Notes: generated by a model not told the origin, from the letters alone. A DNA stretch of 20,000 nucleotides from Chrysomallon squamiferum (GCA_012295275.1 CM022674.1:3490742-3510741), one strand, 5' to 3'; numbered from the stretch's first letter, positions 1-15,966 are shown. Translations and numbers: made by a program.

Positions 1-7
1 GTGTTTT

Positions 8-16
<9 letters not shown>

Positions 17-53
<37 letters not shown>

Positions 54-180
54 TTTATTGTTGGCATTTTTCTTCTTCTTCTTCTTCTTCTTCTTCTTCT
101 TTTTCTTCTTCTCCTTCTTCTTTAGTAGTAGTAGCAGTAGTATTAGCAGTAGTAGTAGTAGTAGTAGTAGTAGCAGTAGT
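17..180. repeat. Microsatellites (TA)n, (TTC)n, (AGT)n
   Basis: (TA)n at 17-50, an interrupted (TTC)n at 69-121 and an (AGT)n at 124-180. They translate to long Ile-Tyr, Phe and Ser runs that are not genes. Confidence 0.9.
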
Positions 181-735
181 ATTTTTGAAACAAAAGAAAG
201 CACAGATAGATTTAATCGTCATGTTATAAATTAAGATTTGAAATAAAAATGAAAAAAGGGGTATTACCCTTTTTCCCACTGTCATTTCTGAAAGGCTGGC
301 TTTTTTAAATTATTATTTGTGAAAGAGAGGAAAGCAGAGATTGATTTAATCGCCATATTTTATACTAACAATAATTTAAACTCTACCATTCATCGCTATT
401 ATTCTCCCTGACTAAAAGGTGTACAACATTCAATTTCGGATGGGTATCATAAACTAACAGTTCAGAGGTTAGCTATGACCTGGAAGATAATGTCAGAGAG
501 TCACGAGACACGTTTTCAGTACAATGGCTGGTCGCGGTCTATACCCTCTTTCTTTTGATACATATCTCTTTAATACTACTGAGAAAGACACACACACAAA
601 CACACAGTCATATACACATATATACATGTAACTCTCATAGCAGAAGTACTATTAGTAATAGTAGTAGATGTAGTAGAGGTAGATGTGGTTGTAGCAGAAG
701 TAGTAATTACTGTTGTTGTAGTTTGTTGTACAGTA
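69..735. repeat. Duplicated block A, first copy
   Basis: From the (TTC)n/(AGT)n tract onward this matches 12670-13452 at high identity, e.g. gaaagcacagatagatttaa at about 195 and 12876, and tcagaggttagctatgacct at 462 and 13189. It marks one end of the ~12.7-kb tandem duplication. No exon was recognised in it. Confidence 0.75.
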
Positions 736-797
736 ATACAACATATATTATACTGGTGCAATGAGCAGTAGTAGTTCCAGCAGTATTGATACTAAGG

Positions 798-829
798 ACA
801 ACAACAACAGCAACAACAACAACAACAAC

Positions 830-879
<50 letters not shown>

Positions 880-880
880 G
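798..880. repeat. (CAA)n followed by (ATA)n
   Basis: Interrupted CAA repeats passing into a pure ATA run. Confidence 0.9.
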
Positions 881-985
881 TAAAAAGAGTCATCGATAAT
901 AATTATTATCTTTTAACTGTAATTTTCGCTGATTATTTATTTTATATTTTGCTTGCTCATTTACTCCCGATTTGTTTGAGTTTAG
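880..985 (-). repeat. Inverted fragment of the AG-unit family
   Basis: cttgctcatttactcccgat and aattattatcttttaactgt here are the reverse complement of words at 6620-6640 and 18885-18960. The family therefore occurs in both orientations, as expected of a mobile repeat. Confidence 0.5.
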
Positions 986-1069
986 TTCTTTTTATTTAAC
1001 ATCAGTGATTTAATTTTAAATCGGTACAATACAAGGCAAAAATGTAATATTTTCAATTTGGTTTTATGA

Positions 1070-1945
1070 TTTTGCTTGTTCTCTTTAATCATTTTGGAAC
1101 AATTGATAAATTGTTTACCGGTAAATGTTCGGTTACATTTGGCAGATCAAGGCATAGAAAGTCTACAATTTGCTGATGACTACGTTCTCGTCCACAAGTC
1201 ACAGAGTTGTGAGTCAAGTTCTGCTAAGAATTTTGATGGTTTTCTGGTAGGATTACATCAGTTAGGAAGTCTGGTTTGGGTGGACAGCATAACTATAATA
1301 CCAGGTCAGGGATGTCAGTCAAGAGTAATCTGTCGGCTGAAACAAATCCTTTTCAACCACGTTGTTCCTATTGCAAAATGAATAATGATGTTGTTTCAAA
1401 CTGTTATGCCATAAAACAAGATAATCAGAAAACTGTAGGTTTTGTCAGAACAATATGTCAGAGGATTCTATCTTTATAATTAACCAAATAGTTATTTTCA
1501 TTAGGTAATTTCCATGTTTCGACACACAGGAGCTTGGCAGAGCCTGATTATAAAAGATGCCAGAAGAAATCCAGAAAAATCGACAACAGGTAAAAATATA
1601 ATCATTCAGTCAGTTGGAGGAATGTGTACTACCGTTCCATTACACCGACTTCTTCCCTGTTCACCTCACGTTTCTAAAGAGGTGTTGGTCGGTCTTATAG
1701 ATGGTTTATCGTTGGAGGCTGTAGATATGTTGCTGGCTAATGATCTTTCACAGAGTTTTTGTTGTAAGAAGTGCGAAACTTTACAGGTGTTAAATACTCC
1801 CATAATAACCTCTATTGGTAAAGCCACTGATACTTTTCCGGCCTACTTTAATTGCTAGGTCTATGGCAAGGAAAATCAGATCAATGGAATATCGTTTAAT
1901 TCACTTAAAGATACGTTTTTCAAGAATAGAAGAAAAACAATAGAT
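1070..1945 (+). pseudogene. Degraded Ty3/Gypsy-like gag-protease fragment
   Basis: Three protein signatures follow each other in different frames. About 1094-1200 is a SCAN-like gag segment (EQLINCLPVNVR, then FADDYVLVHK). About 1355-1415 is a zinc-knuckle-like CSYC...NC with the usual His replaced by Asp. About 1514-1750 is a retropepsin-like region (TGAWQSLI, TTVPLHR, a VGLIDGL stretch and MLLANDLS). The frame shifts near 1260-1280, again between 1480 and 1514, and again near 1855. The catalytic Asp before TGA is His. No reverse transcriptase, integrase or LTR was seen. It is a dead 5' part of an element, possibly an old exapted fragment, though the frame breaks argue against coding function. 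Confidence 0.62.
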
Positions 1946-2249
1946 GAGATAGACTCAGGTTAAAAAATTGAATCAGATTCTAGTCAAACATAGTTGTGCC
2001 GAGTTAGAAATAAGCACAATAAAATGTAAGCCTGAAGGTTTATCTGCCAAACAAAATAAGAAATAGAAGAAAGACAATCAAAAAAAAAATTAATATTAAT
2101 AATAATCATAATAAAAAAAAATATATATATAATAAAGTGGAAACTAGAATACAAAACAAAACAATAAGAAACAAAATCACAAAAGAAAGAACACAAAAAA
2201 ACACCCCCCCAAAAATAAAAAAATAAAAAAATAAACCTGCAACAAACAA

Positions 2250-2600
2250 CGTTTTCGAGAATATCTAAATCACGAAAAGTAGGAATACGAAACACTCAAG
2301 GGAAACAAATCTCGTGGAACAGTATCTTCCTAGAGTTATTTCGCTTGCTTTATCAAAACGTGCTGTTCATAGATTCTGTAATTATATTTTGTTGTGATGT
2401 TCGCAACTTACTTAAAGTTCTGTATAAATGAAAGTGGAAATGTTATGACTACGTCTTTTGCTTTTAAATAATAGATTCGGGAATCGGATCCTACTAACGG
2501 CTACTTCATAGCTAATTATATATAACAGATACAACACTTGTACATTAATAAAGAAATTTTGTCTTTAAAATACTCTGCTGCCTGATTCATGAACTGGGTA
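2250..2600. repeat. ~350-bp repeat unit, copy 1
   Basis: Begins cgttttcgagaatatctaaa, includes tcgtggaacagtatcttcct and ggatcggatcctactaacgg, and ends at ctgctgcctgattca. Similar units occur at 2614-2990, 3288-3606 and 15967-16321, so this is a dispersed or locally tandem element of unknown class. No protein was recognised. Confidence 0.65.
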
Positions 2601-2613
2601 AAACTTTGTTTAA

Positions 2614-2990
2614 ACTAACTTTTCGAGAATATCTAAATCACCCAGAACAAGCAGGAAATCGAAAGACTCAAGGGAAAGAATTCTCGTGGAACAATGTCTT
2701 CCTAGAGTTATTTCCCTTGCTTTATCAACACTCGCTGTTCATGGGTTCCGTAATTATTATTTATTTATTTTTATTTTTTATTTTTTTGTGAGGTTCTCGA
2801 CTTATTTAAAATTCTGTGCAACTGAAAGTGGAAGTGTGATGGTGATGTCTTTTGCTTTGAAATAATAGATTCTGGGATCGGATCCTGCTAACGGCTACTC
2901 TCATAACTAAATATATAGATACAACATTTGTATATTATTAAACAAATTTTATCTCTGTAACATTTTAACATACTCTGCTGCGTGAGTCAT
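2614..2990. repeat. ~350-bp repeat unit, copy 2
   Basis: Same order of landmarks as the unit at 2250 (cttttcgagaatatctaaat, ctcgtggaacaatgtcttcc, gggatcggatcctgctaacg), with a T-rich insertion near 2757-2787. It directly follows copy 1. Confidence 0.65.
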
Positions 2991-3007
2991 TAATTTCGTG
3001 AATTTCT

Positions 3008-3247
3008 GTGTATAACTGAACGGGGAAGTTTCATGGCTATGTCTAGTGTTTTTCAATAATAGCTTCCGGGATCGAATCCAGCTATCGACCACTACCAAGA
3101 CCTAACTGGTTAGATGAAAGATCTCTACTCTAACGTTTTTCTATAACAATATAACATACTAACACTAATCCAGTGTTGGCCTCATAATACAAGTTGCTGT
3201 AAGAAAGTTTCTAATGATTGACTGGCCCGGACTCAAATGAATCAAAA
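3008..3247. repeat. ~240-bp SINE-like repeat, copy 1
   Basis: Shares gatcgaatccagctatcgacc, aatccagtgttggcc and ggcccggactcaaatgaatc with 3712-3950 and 16495-16703. On the minus strand it contains GATTCGATCCC, close to a tRNA B box, which suggests a tRNA-derived SINE. No clear A box was established. One end always abuts a trinucleotide microsatellite, here (ACT)n. Confidence 0.45.
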
Positions 3248-3287
3248 ATACTACTAGTACTACTACTACTACTACTACTACTACTAG

Positions 3288-3606
3288 TAGGAAATCGAAA
3301 CAGTCAAGGGAAAGAACTCTCGTGGAACAATATCTTGCTAGAGTTATTTCGCTTGCTTTAGCAACACGTGCTGTTCATGGATTTTGTAATCATATTTTGT
3401 TGTGAGCTTCGCGACCTAGTGAAAATTGTGTGTAACTGAAAGTGGAAGTATTATGGTTACGTCTTTTTCTTTTAAATAATAGTTTCTGGGATCGGATCCT
3501 GCTGACGGCTACTCTCATAGATAAATGTATATATACAACATTTGTACATTATTAAACAGATTTTATCTCCGGAACACTTTAACATATTCTGCTGCTTGAT
3601 TCACAA
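3288..3606. repeat. ~350-bp repeat unit, copy 3
   Basis: Starts inside the unit (aggaaatcgaaacagtcaag) directly after an (ACT)n tract, so its 5' end is truncated. It continues to attctgctgcttgattcaca. This copy aligns best with 15995-16321 in the second duplicate. Confidence 0.65.
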
Positions 3607-3711
3607 AGTGTGACTAAAAAGTCTTTGTATAATGAATAATAAGTGAACATTACAGTTAAAAGATAATAATTAAAACGAGGTTTCTTTATACTCAAGCTTT
3701 TGTGACAATCT

Positions 3712-3950
3712 GTATAAATGAACGTGGAAGCTTCTTGTCTACGTCTTGTTTTTTTTTGAATAACGGTTTCTGAGATCGAATCCAGCTATCGACCATCACC
3801 AAGAGCTAACTAGGAAGATGAAAGACCACTGTTCTAACTTTTCTGTATAACAATATAACATACTAACACTAATCCAGTGTTGGCCACATAATACAAGTTG
3901 CTGTAAGAAAGTTTCAAATGGTTGACTGCCTCGGACCCAAATGAATCAAA
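3712..3950. repeat. ~240-bp SINE-like repeat, copy 2
   Basis: Second copy, ending in an (ATA)n tract at 3951-4046. It is preceded by a fragment of another dispersed repeat (gtgaacattacagttaaaag at about 3643). Confidence 0.45.
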
Positions 3951-3980
3951 CATAATAATAATAATAATAAAAATAATAAC

Positions 3981-4046
<66 letters not shown>
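3951..4046. repeat. (ATA)n at end of SINE-like repeat
   Basis: Nearly pure ATA run directly after the ~240-bp repeat. The following 4050-4430 holds no recognisable feature. Confidence 0.9.
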
Positions 4047-4429
4047 TTTATGACTTTAAAATGATTGATTGTAGTTCGAATCTGCCTGAAGACTAAATAT
4101 CTGTTTGTTTCTACTTTTTTTCTCTCTCTAGTTCCTTTAAACTAGATATTAGTATAAGTTATTGTGTTATGTGATCATGACTGTGATGATTATGATTAAG
4201 ATGATGATAAAGAATATGAGTTTTGTTTCTTCTTTTGTTGTTACTTCTACAACAACAAATTTTACGATAAACCAAACAACTACGTTAATGCCGTAGATAC
4301 ATTTTGAGAACGTGAATTACTGTAAAAACTAAGGAAATCTAATTTAACGTTTGCACATTATAATAGAGAAAAAAATTAATAATACTAAAGAAATAAATAA
4401 ACAAATAAATAACAACAACAAGAACAACA

Positions 4430-4635
<206 letters not shown>

Positions 4636-4639
4636 GAAA

Positions 4640-6060
4640 AAAGGGAAAGGAAAAAGAGAAAGAGAAAGAGAGAAAAAGACAATACTACAAACAAAAACAA
4701 AAGATGCCAGGAAACCCCAAACAAAACGAAACAAATCTCCAATAATCCTGAAAATCAGGTCCAAAGGAAAACCAAAAAAGAAAAGAAACAAAAGAGGAAA
4801 ATAAGAAGAAATTCAAATAATGAAAAACAAAAACAAACCAAAAAAACAACGTAATGCACTAACACAACACTTCTTTTTTCTCCCATTTTGACAAATAAAC
4901 AACGACAGTGCTAAAATATATACAAAATTTATTACAAAATATAATGTTAATCAAATAAAAATATATCTTTTGGGCGTCCTAATTACAGTTAAATGTCGTA
5001 AACTATTTTACCGAAATATTCTCATAACCGAATAATTAATTGTATTTTATTAATCTGAATATTTCTACTAAAAACACACCAATTATTGACGTTCCTGTAA
5101 ATTTTCTACATCTCTGATTAAATATTTCCTATATACTATAATACGATACAAAATACAATACAATACAAGAGGATATCTTCACAGACCAGAAAAATAAATG
5201 ATACTTTCATGGAATTAACAAGGACTCAGAAATCGTCTTGTATTAGTCAATAAAAAGTTAGTACTGCAGAATCACAAAAGTAGTAATAGTGCTGAGTTTA
5301 CGTGGATCAAATTTACGTCACAAGGTCTCTGGTTATCACAAAGTTATCCATCATCATTCACCAGAAACGAAAGAAAAGGGATGATGTCATAGCATCGAAA
5401 GAACGAATGTTCGACATGAAAGGAAAAGCGAACAGACGAATGACCGAAACTTTAACGAGTGTCAAAGTAGAATTTAACTTTTGTACTAAATTTTTGTATA
5501 ATGTTCATGTGTTTGTGTGCGATCAAGAGTGCGTATGTGTGTAAAATAAATAAATTGATATAGTGATCATTTCTTGCGTCCATGTTTGGAAAAATAAAAT
5601 GATATGTACTATTGATATACGATATATATGAGTGTGTGCGTTTCATATAAATATATAATTACGTAAGTTTACGTATCTACGCATGCGCAGTGGGTAGTAC
5701 GAATTTCAATGTTTTCCTAGTGATGAATATTTTAACTTTATCCAACAAGCATTTATCTTAACTTTTTATAAGTTTTATATAAAGTGTAAACTTCAGATTG
5801 AATTAATTTGGAAACAAGTTGCTTAATTATGCAGGAATCAAAATATGTAGAGAAAAGTTCTTAATAAGGACAACGAATAAGAAAACAATAATAAATATAA
5901 ATAAATAAATAAGTAAATGAAAGAAGAAGAAAAACTGTTTGATAATGTTTCAGTTTCTGGTTAAGAATAAAGATTTGTAAATGTTTCAAACTTACAGCAC
6001 CTCTTTTGTAATTGTAATTAAAATTTGTTTAAACAAAACTGTTTCATTTTAATACGTACA
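4640..6060. other. Unique intergenic stretch conserved in both duplicates
   Basis: Low-repeat sequence matching 16788-18260 almost continuously. It lies downstream of the gene on the minus strand. An 80-codon plus-strand frame at 5302-5544 also appears at 17464, but the stop is at a different place and the differences are mostly replacements. I see no splice-supported exon. Confidence 0.5.
6048..6053 (-). terminator. Possible polyadenylation hexamer ATTAAA
   Basis: ATTAAA on the minus strand, 21 bases past the stop codon of the gene ending at 6075. It is conserved at 18246-18251 in the second copy. It would give a very short 3' UTR. In A+T-rich DNA such hexamers occur often by chance, so this is only a candidate. 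Confidence 0.3.
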
Positions 6061-6074
6061 TCTTTCTAACTGAT

Positions 6075-11234
<5,160 letters not shown>

Positions 11235-11239
11235 CTCCA

Positions 11240-12050
11240 AAATTTCTTCTAATTTTTCACTTCCTTCTATATTCACACCTTGTCAAAGGTAGATCCGGTT
11301 TGAACAATGCGGTCAGTAGCTGTTTACGCGTTTTATATATTACCTGTTCATTTGTATAAAACTCGTATTTCGCAATGTCAGAAATTCTGCGTAAAAAACA
11401 CCCCTGCTCTTCTCGGAAAGACGGAGTATCGCAGGTGTTGTTTACAACAGCCTGCTCGGACTACATCGTTAGTTTTTTCACTGGGGACATATGAGCCCCG
11501 GGGGATTTGTGCCACCCCATAAACTCCTGACTGCAAAATCGTTAGTAACACCTATCCACCATCAGTGAAACTACTAAATAGTGTAACCGTCGCTCATATT
11601 TTATAGATAGCTTTGGATCAGGCTAGCAACACAAAGTTGAAACGTATGCGATGTGGTTCTCTGTTAAACTGGGCTAAGGTAATGTAAATGCTGTTGGGGA
11701 TGAACGAGCCATTTTCTATGGGGTCCCACCCACCTAGTTTCCCTCTGTGATATCATTGCCCATCTGATCATAAAGGCTGCTTCATTGATAACTTACCCTG
11801 GGCACCGATGAGTCATCACAGACTCAGTTATATAAGTGTATCCCACGACGATGTTGTTGAAGGCAACCTATCAAACTGTGTATTGTAATCGAGAAACAAT
11901 AATGTCTCTATAAGCATCAAAATTCTTTCAGTGAATAGCTATGAAGGTTTCGTTGAAATGGCGAAATACCTTAAAAACGGCTCATCGGTCCCGAATTTTC
12001 CCTATCTATGCGTGTATAAAAAAATATACATACATATATACAGACATACG
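11240..12050. other. Upstream region of the six-Cys gene, mostly non-repetitive
   Basis: The most G+C-balanced stretch of the window. It holds the candidate TATA box and a 71-codon plus-strand frame at 11307-11522 that I do not recognise and consider chance. No repeat-family member was identified here. Confidence 0.4.
11331..11340 (-). promoter_or_regulatory. Possible TATA box of the six-Cys gene
   Basis: The minus strand reads atatataaaa, about 97 bases upstream of the exon 1 ATG. A start site about 30 bases downstream would leave a 5' UTR of roughly 70 bases. The stretch around it is less A+T-rich than most of the window, so the motif stands out somewhat. Confidence 0.35.
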
Positions 12051-12052
12051 TT

Positions 12053-12053
<1 letters not shown>

Positions 12054-12084
<31 letters not shown>

Positions 12085-12180
12085 TGTATGTATGTATGTA
12101 TATATACACACACACATATATATATATCCATATCTGTATCTACCTATCTATCTATATTTATAAGTGTGTGTGTGTGTGTG
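12054..12180. repeat. (GTAT)n, (TA)n, (GT)n
   Basis: Tetranucleotide run at 12054-12101 followed by TA and GT runs. Confidence 0.9.
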
Positions 12181-12419
12181 TACATACAGACAAATATTAA
12201 AGGCACACATTACTAAGGACGTATGTTTGTATGTGTGTACAGTTAATTAGAAATAAAACAACTGAATGTCTCCAAATCCATCTTACACTGAAATGATTAA
12301 CAGCATAAGTAAATAAGTAAACGAAAAGTACATCAAGACGACTGTAGAGAGATAAATGGAGAATAGTTTTATGAATCGAAGGGGTTTTGTGACAAATCTG
12401 GTTTACACGGCTGACAAGA

Positions 12420-12662
12420 AGTAGCTCAACATCTTTTATCCCAAAAATCTCAGATTACGAGGTCAGCACGAGATAAACATCTAACAGGTCTAATTTCAAC
12501 AAACATAAACGTTAAAAATGTCTTTAAACCAATTCATTTGTTCGATAAAGGATGTTCATTGAATTACATCAGCCAGTAAGATGCTGGTATAATGTTTTAT
12601 TCTTTCTTAAAGTCCTATCTTGAAACTTGATCATCTGGTTGGCGGATATCATATTACTGATA
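12420..12662. repeat. Diverged local duplicate, first copy
   Basis: Shares catttgttcgataaaggat, gtcagcc/atcagccagtaa and ggatatcatattactgata-like words with 13480-13705, in the same order, with many differences. This is an older tandem duplication flanking block A. Confidence 0.5.
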
Positions 12663-12669
12663 GATGGTT

Positions 12670-12729
12670 TTTTCTTCTTCTTCTTCTTCTTATTATTATT
12701 ATTATTAGTAGTAGTAGTGGTAGTAGTAA

Positions 12730-12776
<47 letters not shown>

Positions 12777-12777
12777 A

Positions 12778-12809
<32 letters not shown>

Positions 12810-13452
12810 ATAGTAGTAGTAGTAGTAGTAGTAGTAGTAATAGTAGTAGTAGTAGTAGTATTTTTGAAACAAAGGAAAGCACAGATAGATTTAATCGTCA
12901 TATTATAAATTAACATTTGAAAAAAAAAAAAATAATGGGGATTTACCTTTTTCCCACTGTCATTTCTGATAGCTGGCTGTTTTCTGTTGTTGTTTTTTTT
13001 TTTGTTGTTGTTGTTGTTGCCTTTTTTTAAAAAACATTTTGTTATTTGTGAAAGAGAGGAAAGCAGAGATAGATTTAATCGCGGTATTTTAAACGAACAA
13101 CAATCTCAGCTCTACCATTCATCACTATTGTTCTCCCTCACTAAAATATGTAGAAATGTAACTTCAGATGGGTATCATAAAGTAACAGTTCAGAGGTTAG
13201 CTATGACCTGGATGCTAATGTCACAGTATCACGATACACGTTTTCAGTACAATGTCTGGTCGCGGTCTACACCCTCTTTCTTTAATACATATCACTTTAA
13301 TACTACTGAGAAAGACACACACACAAACACACAGTAATATACACATATATACATGTAACTCTCATAATAGATGTACTAGTAGTAATAGTAGTAGATGTAG
13401 TAGCGGTAGATGTGGTTGTAGTAGAAGTAGTAATTATTATTGTTGTTGTACA
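12670..13452. repeat. Duplicated block A, second copy
   Basis: Counterpart of 69-735. It has expanded (AGT)n and an extra poly(T)/(GTT)n stretch near 12987-13028. The same flanking words occur in the same order and strand. No coding feature was seen apart from microsatellite-derived ORFs. Confidence 0.75.
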
Positions 13453-13479
13453 GCAGTTATAGTATAAGTTATGCACCTT

Positions 13480-13705
13480 TTGACCTAAATATACCATATT
13501 ACGAGCCCAGCACAAGATAGAGGTCTAAGACACCTAATTTGAACAAATATAAAGGATAAAGACTTTAAACCAAATCATTTGTTCGATAAAGGACATACTT
13601 TGAATTCTGTCAGCCAGTAAAATGACTATATATATGACTTAAAGTTCCATGTTGTAAGTTGATCATATTCACTGTCGTAATGGTTGGCCCATATCATATT
13701 ACTAG
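13480..13705. repeat. Diverged local duplicate, second copy
   Basis: Counterpart of 12420-12662, for instance atcatttgttcgataaagga at 13576. No coding signal was seen. Confidence 0.5.
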
Positions 13706-14020
13706 ATTGTGTAATGATAACAAGATGGTGACTGTTTACAAAACAGGCTTCAAAACATGACACTCGTCTCGTACACCTGCAAGTCTACAAAACGTGATGT
13801 TTTGTAGTCTGATGTACGTCTGATTAAACTTTGCACGTAGACTACGTCCGCGAACCCAGCAGCACATCCCGGGCAAGTTCAGTCACAATCTCAAAAAACC
13901 CATAATAGATTTTAAAATGTGACACCCATTCGCTCACACACTCCGTAGGCGAACTAATATATCACTACATTAGCACAATTTCATATAAACATTTTGCTAT
14001 TTTGCTATTTTGAAAATTTG
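13705..14020. other. Non-repetitive stretch, nothing recognised
   Basis: Ordinary sequence without counterpart elsewhere in the window. No coding frame of interest and no RNA gene was seen. Confidence 0.4.
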
Positions 14021-14023
14021 TAT

Positions 14024-14053
14024 TTATTTATTTATTTATTTATTTATTTGTCT

Positions 14054-14085
<32 letters not shown>

Positions 14086-14310
14086 TTGTTTTATGCAACA
14101 TCTAAGTGCTGGTCATTTGCTTTATATAGCAACGACGACGACAACAAAGGCAACAATAATAGCAGTAGTAATAATAGTAGTACCAGTAGTGGTAATTACA
14201 TTCCTACTACTGCTGCTACTACTACTACTGTTACTACTACTGCTACTGCTCCTACTACTGCTTATAATAATAATGATGATAATGATGATAATGATGATGA
14301 TAATGTTTTA
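14024..14310. repeat. (TTTA)n, poly(T), (ACT)n/(GAT)n mixture
   Basis: TTTA run, a poly(T) near 14056-14084, then degenerate ACT and GAT triplets. A 205-codon plus-strand frame across it is mostly translated repeat. Confidence 0.85.
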
Positions 14311-14346
14311 TATTTTCAAATTTCCTTCGTCACTATTATTTCACTT

Positions 14347-14382
14347 CGTAGAGAAACGTAACATTATCGCAGGTTCCCGGCT
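14347..14382. repeat. Short repeat with tRNA-like words, copy 1
   Basis: cgtagagaaacgtaacatta and gcaggttcccggc resemble 14878-14913. The words look like shortened A- and B-box motifs of a tRNA-derived element, but the spacing is too small for a tRNA. Confidence 0.3.
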
Positions 14383-14870
14383 AAAAGATTTTGCGCCTCA
14401 CAAAATGATGTTAGCTTTTCCGTGGGAAGATCCACCGGGCATCTGCAAATGGCTTCTTCGGATTTCTATGTGGCGTACTGATGACTGCAGAAAATGTTTG
14501 GTAAATAATAAAAATAAATATATTATTTTATTTTTTTATTTTACAAACATCGCCGTAATCCTTCCACCACCAGTAACAACAACTACTACTACTGCAGCTA
14601 GTACTCTGTAATAATAATAATAGTAGTAGTGATAATAATAATTATTATTATTAAATGTTATCCGAATGTTTCCGTATCACCAGACTAAGAACTGCCAGTT
14701 GTTACGCGAGCTAAATATGCTGGAAAAATAGAACAGACCCATCCAACCTAATCTAAAATGGATTCGACCATTTCATCTCCAGCCTAATGATGATGATGAT
14801 GTTTTAAAATTTCAGGAATGTTTTGTCATAATACTTCTGAACCGTTTTGACACAATACTTCAGGACTGCG

Positions 14871-14913
14871 CCGATAGCGTAGAGGAAGTTAACATCATCA
14901 CAGGTTCCCGCCG
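14871..14913. repeat. Short repeat with tRNA-like words, copy 2
   Basis: gatagcgtagaggaagttaa (A-box-like tagcgtagagg) then acaggttcccgcc (B-box-like). It is related to 14347-14382. The following 14914-15270 has no recognised gene. Confidence 0.3.
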
Positions 14914-15277
14914 TCATAGTCGGCATGCTGTATCCTTGGCTGTCTCGGCATCCACTACGTCGACGGCATGGAGAATTTTATATTGAAAGGCCGTCACACA
15001 CCCCGGCCCCGCATGCGTTCTTGAGTCGATGATATAAAGTTTGCTCCTAAACGAAAGTCGTTGCTGTGAAGCAAATCTGTCGAAAACACTTGAGAGCCCA
15101 AGTGATTTATATCTGTACATAGCTGTTGGCATTTCTTTCATTTTTGTGGTTTTACAACAGAACAGTTTATATTTTATTTATATATTTATATATTTATAAG
15201 TTTTATTTTCTTTATCCATTTTTTTGTTTGTTTTCTTTAATCTTTTTTTTTTCTTTGTTTTTTCAAAAATTACCACA

Positions 15278-15472
15278 ATGCCTAAGACAGTTAAAAAAGT
15301 TTCGAAGGCTGGACTGCAGGGAACTTCCGCAGAAAAGCTGATTACAAAAACGGTAAAAAAACAAGACCCGAATGATGGTAAAAGACCAAGTAAGAAAACT
15401 GTAGAAGAAAAGTTAAAATCTGATATTCAGCGCTGTTTGGATTTAAATAAAGTTCCCTCCAATTATCTATAG
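15278..15472 (+). CDS. Small intronless Lys-rich ORF, 64 aa, unrecognised
   Basis: Starts MPKTVKKVSKAGLQ in good context (cacaATGc, A at -3) and ends ...LNKVPSNYL followed by TAG. It is basic, rich in Lys, Ser and Thr, with one Cys, and predicted mostly hydrophilic with a helical C-terminal third (VEEKLKSDIQRCLDL). It is not low-complexity and has balanced composition, unlike the other plus-strand ORFs here. The upstream stretch is T-rich with several TATA-like motifs (15175-15200). It lies in the 13.7-15.7 kb segment that has no counterpart in the first duplicated copy, so it may belong to an inserted element or be a retrocopied fragment. I cannot assign a function; chance ORF remains possible. 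Confidence 0.35.
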   Translation: MPKTVKKVSKAGLQGTSAEKLITKTVKKQDPNDGKRPSKKTVEEKLKSDIQRCLDLNKVPSNYL

Positions 15473-15966
15473 AAACCACTTCTACAGGAACTGTGACGTA
15501 ATAACAATAACAATAATACGGCTACGTGAATATGTTTTAAAATCACGTTAAAACGTCACAAATAATGATATCTAAATATTCGTTCACGCTGTAAATAACA
15601 CTCGTCATATAACTAACTGATGAATTATATTTCTTGGAAACTTTATCAACAGAATCCACGATCCAGCTAAAGTATATGTTACACTACACTCTAAAACATT
15701 TCAAATTTAAAATAAATCCTGTCACGCTATTTTCACAGAATATCTAAAGTGTGAAATAAGCACAAACCAATGTAACCCTGAACGTTTATCTGCCACCTAA
15801 ATATTAACAACATAATTGGTATAAGAAAGAAAATAAGAAATAGAACAAAGACAACAACAAAAAAAAGTAAAAACAACAAATCAAAACCAACAGTAGAAAC
15901 CAAAATACAAAATAAAAACAAAAACAACAAAAAAAATTCACAAACAAACAAGCAACAAACAACAAA

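Larger units (their letters stand above)
14640..15745. other. Segment specific to the second duplicate
   Basis: No match to 800-2000 of the first copy, although both flanks match. It is about 1 kb longer than expected from the flanking offsets, so it is either an insertion here or a replacement by the retroelement there. It contains the 64-aa ORF. Confidence 0.45.

Noticed and set aside
3061-3115. Possible tRNA gene on the minus strand
   Set aside because: Has a B-box-like word but no acceptor stem pairing, anticodon arm or convincing A box; more likely a SINE fragment.
5302-5544. 80-codon plus-strand frame, also present at 17464-17646
   Set aside because: The copies end at different places, differences are mostly replacements, and there is no domain, splice or promoter signal; duplication alone explains its presence twice.
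11307-11522. 71-codon plus-strand frame upstream of the gene
   Set aside because: No recognised similarity or initiation context of note; it overlaps the likely promoter of the minus-strand gene.
14914-15141. 75-codon minus-strand frame
   Set aside because: Balanced composition, but no recognised motif, no splice support and no second copy to compare.
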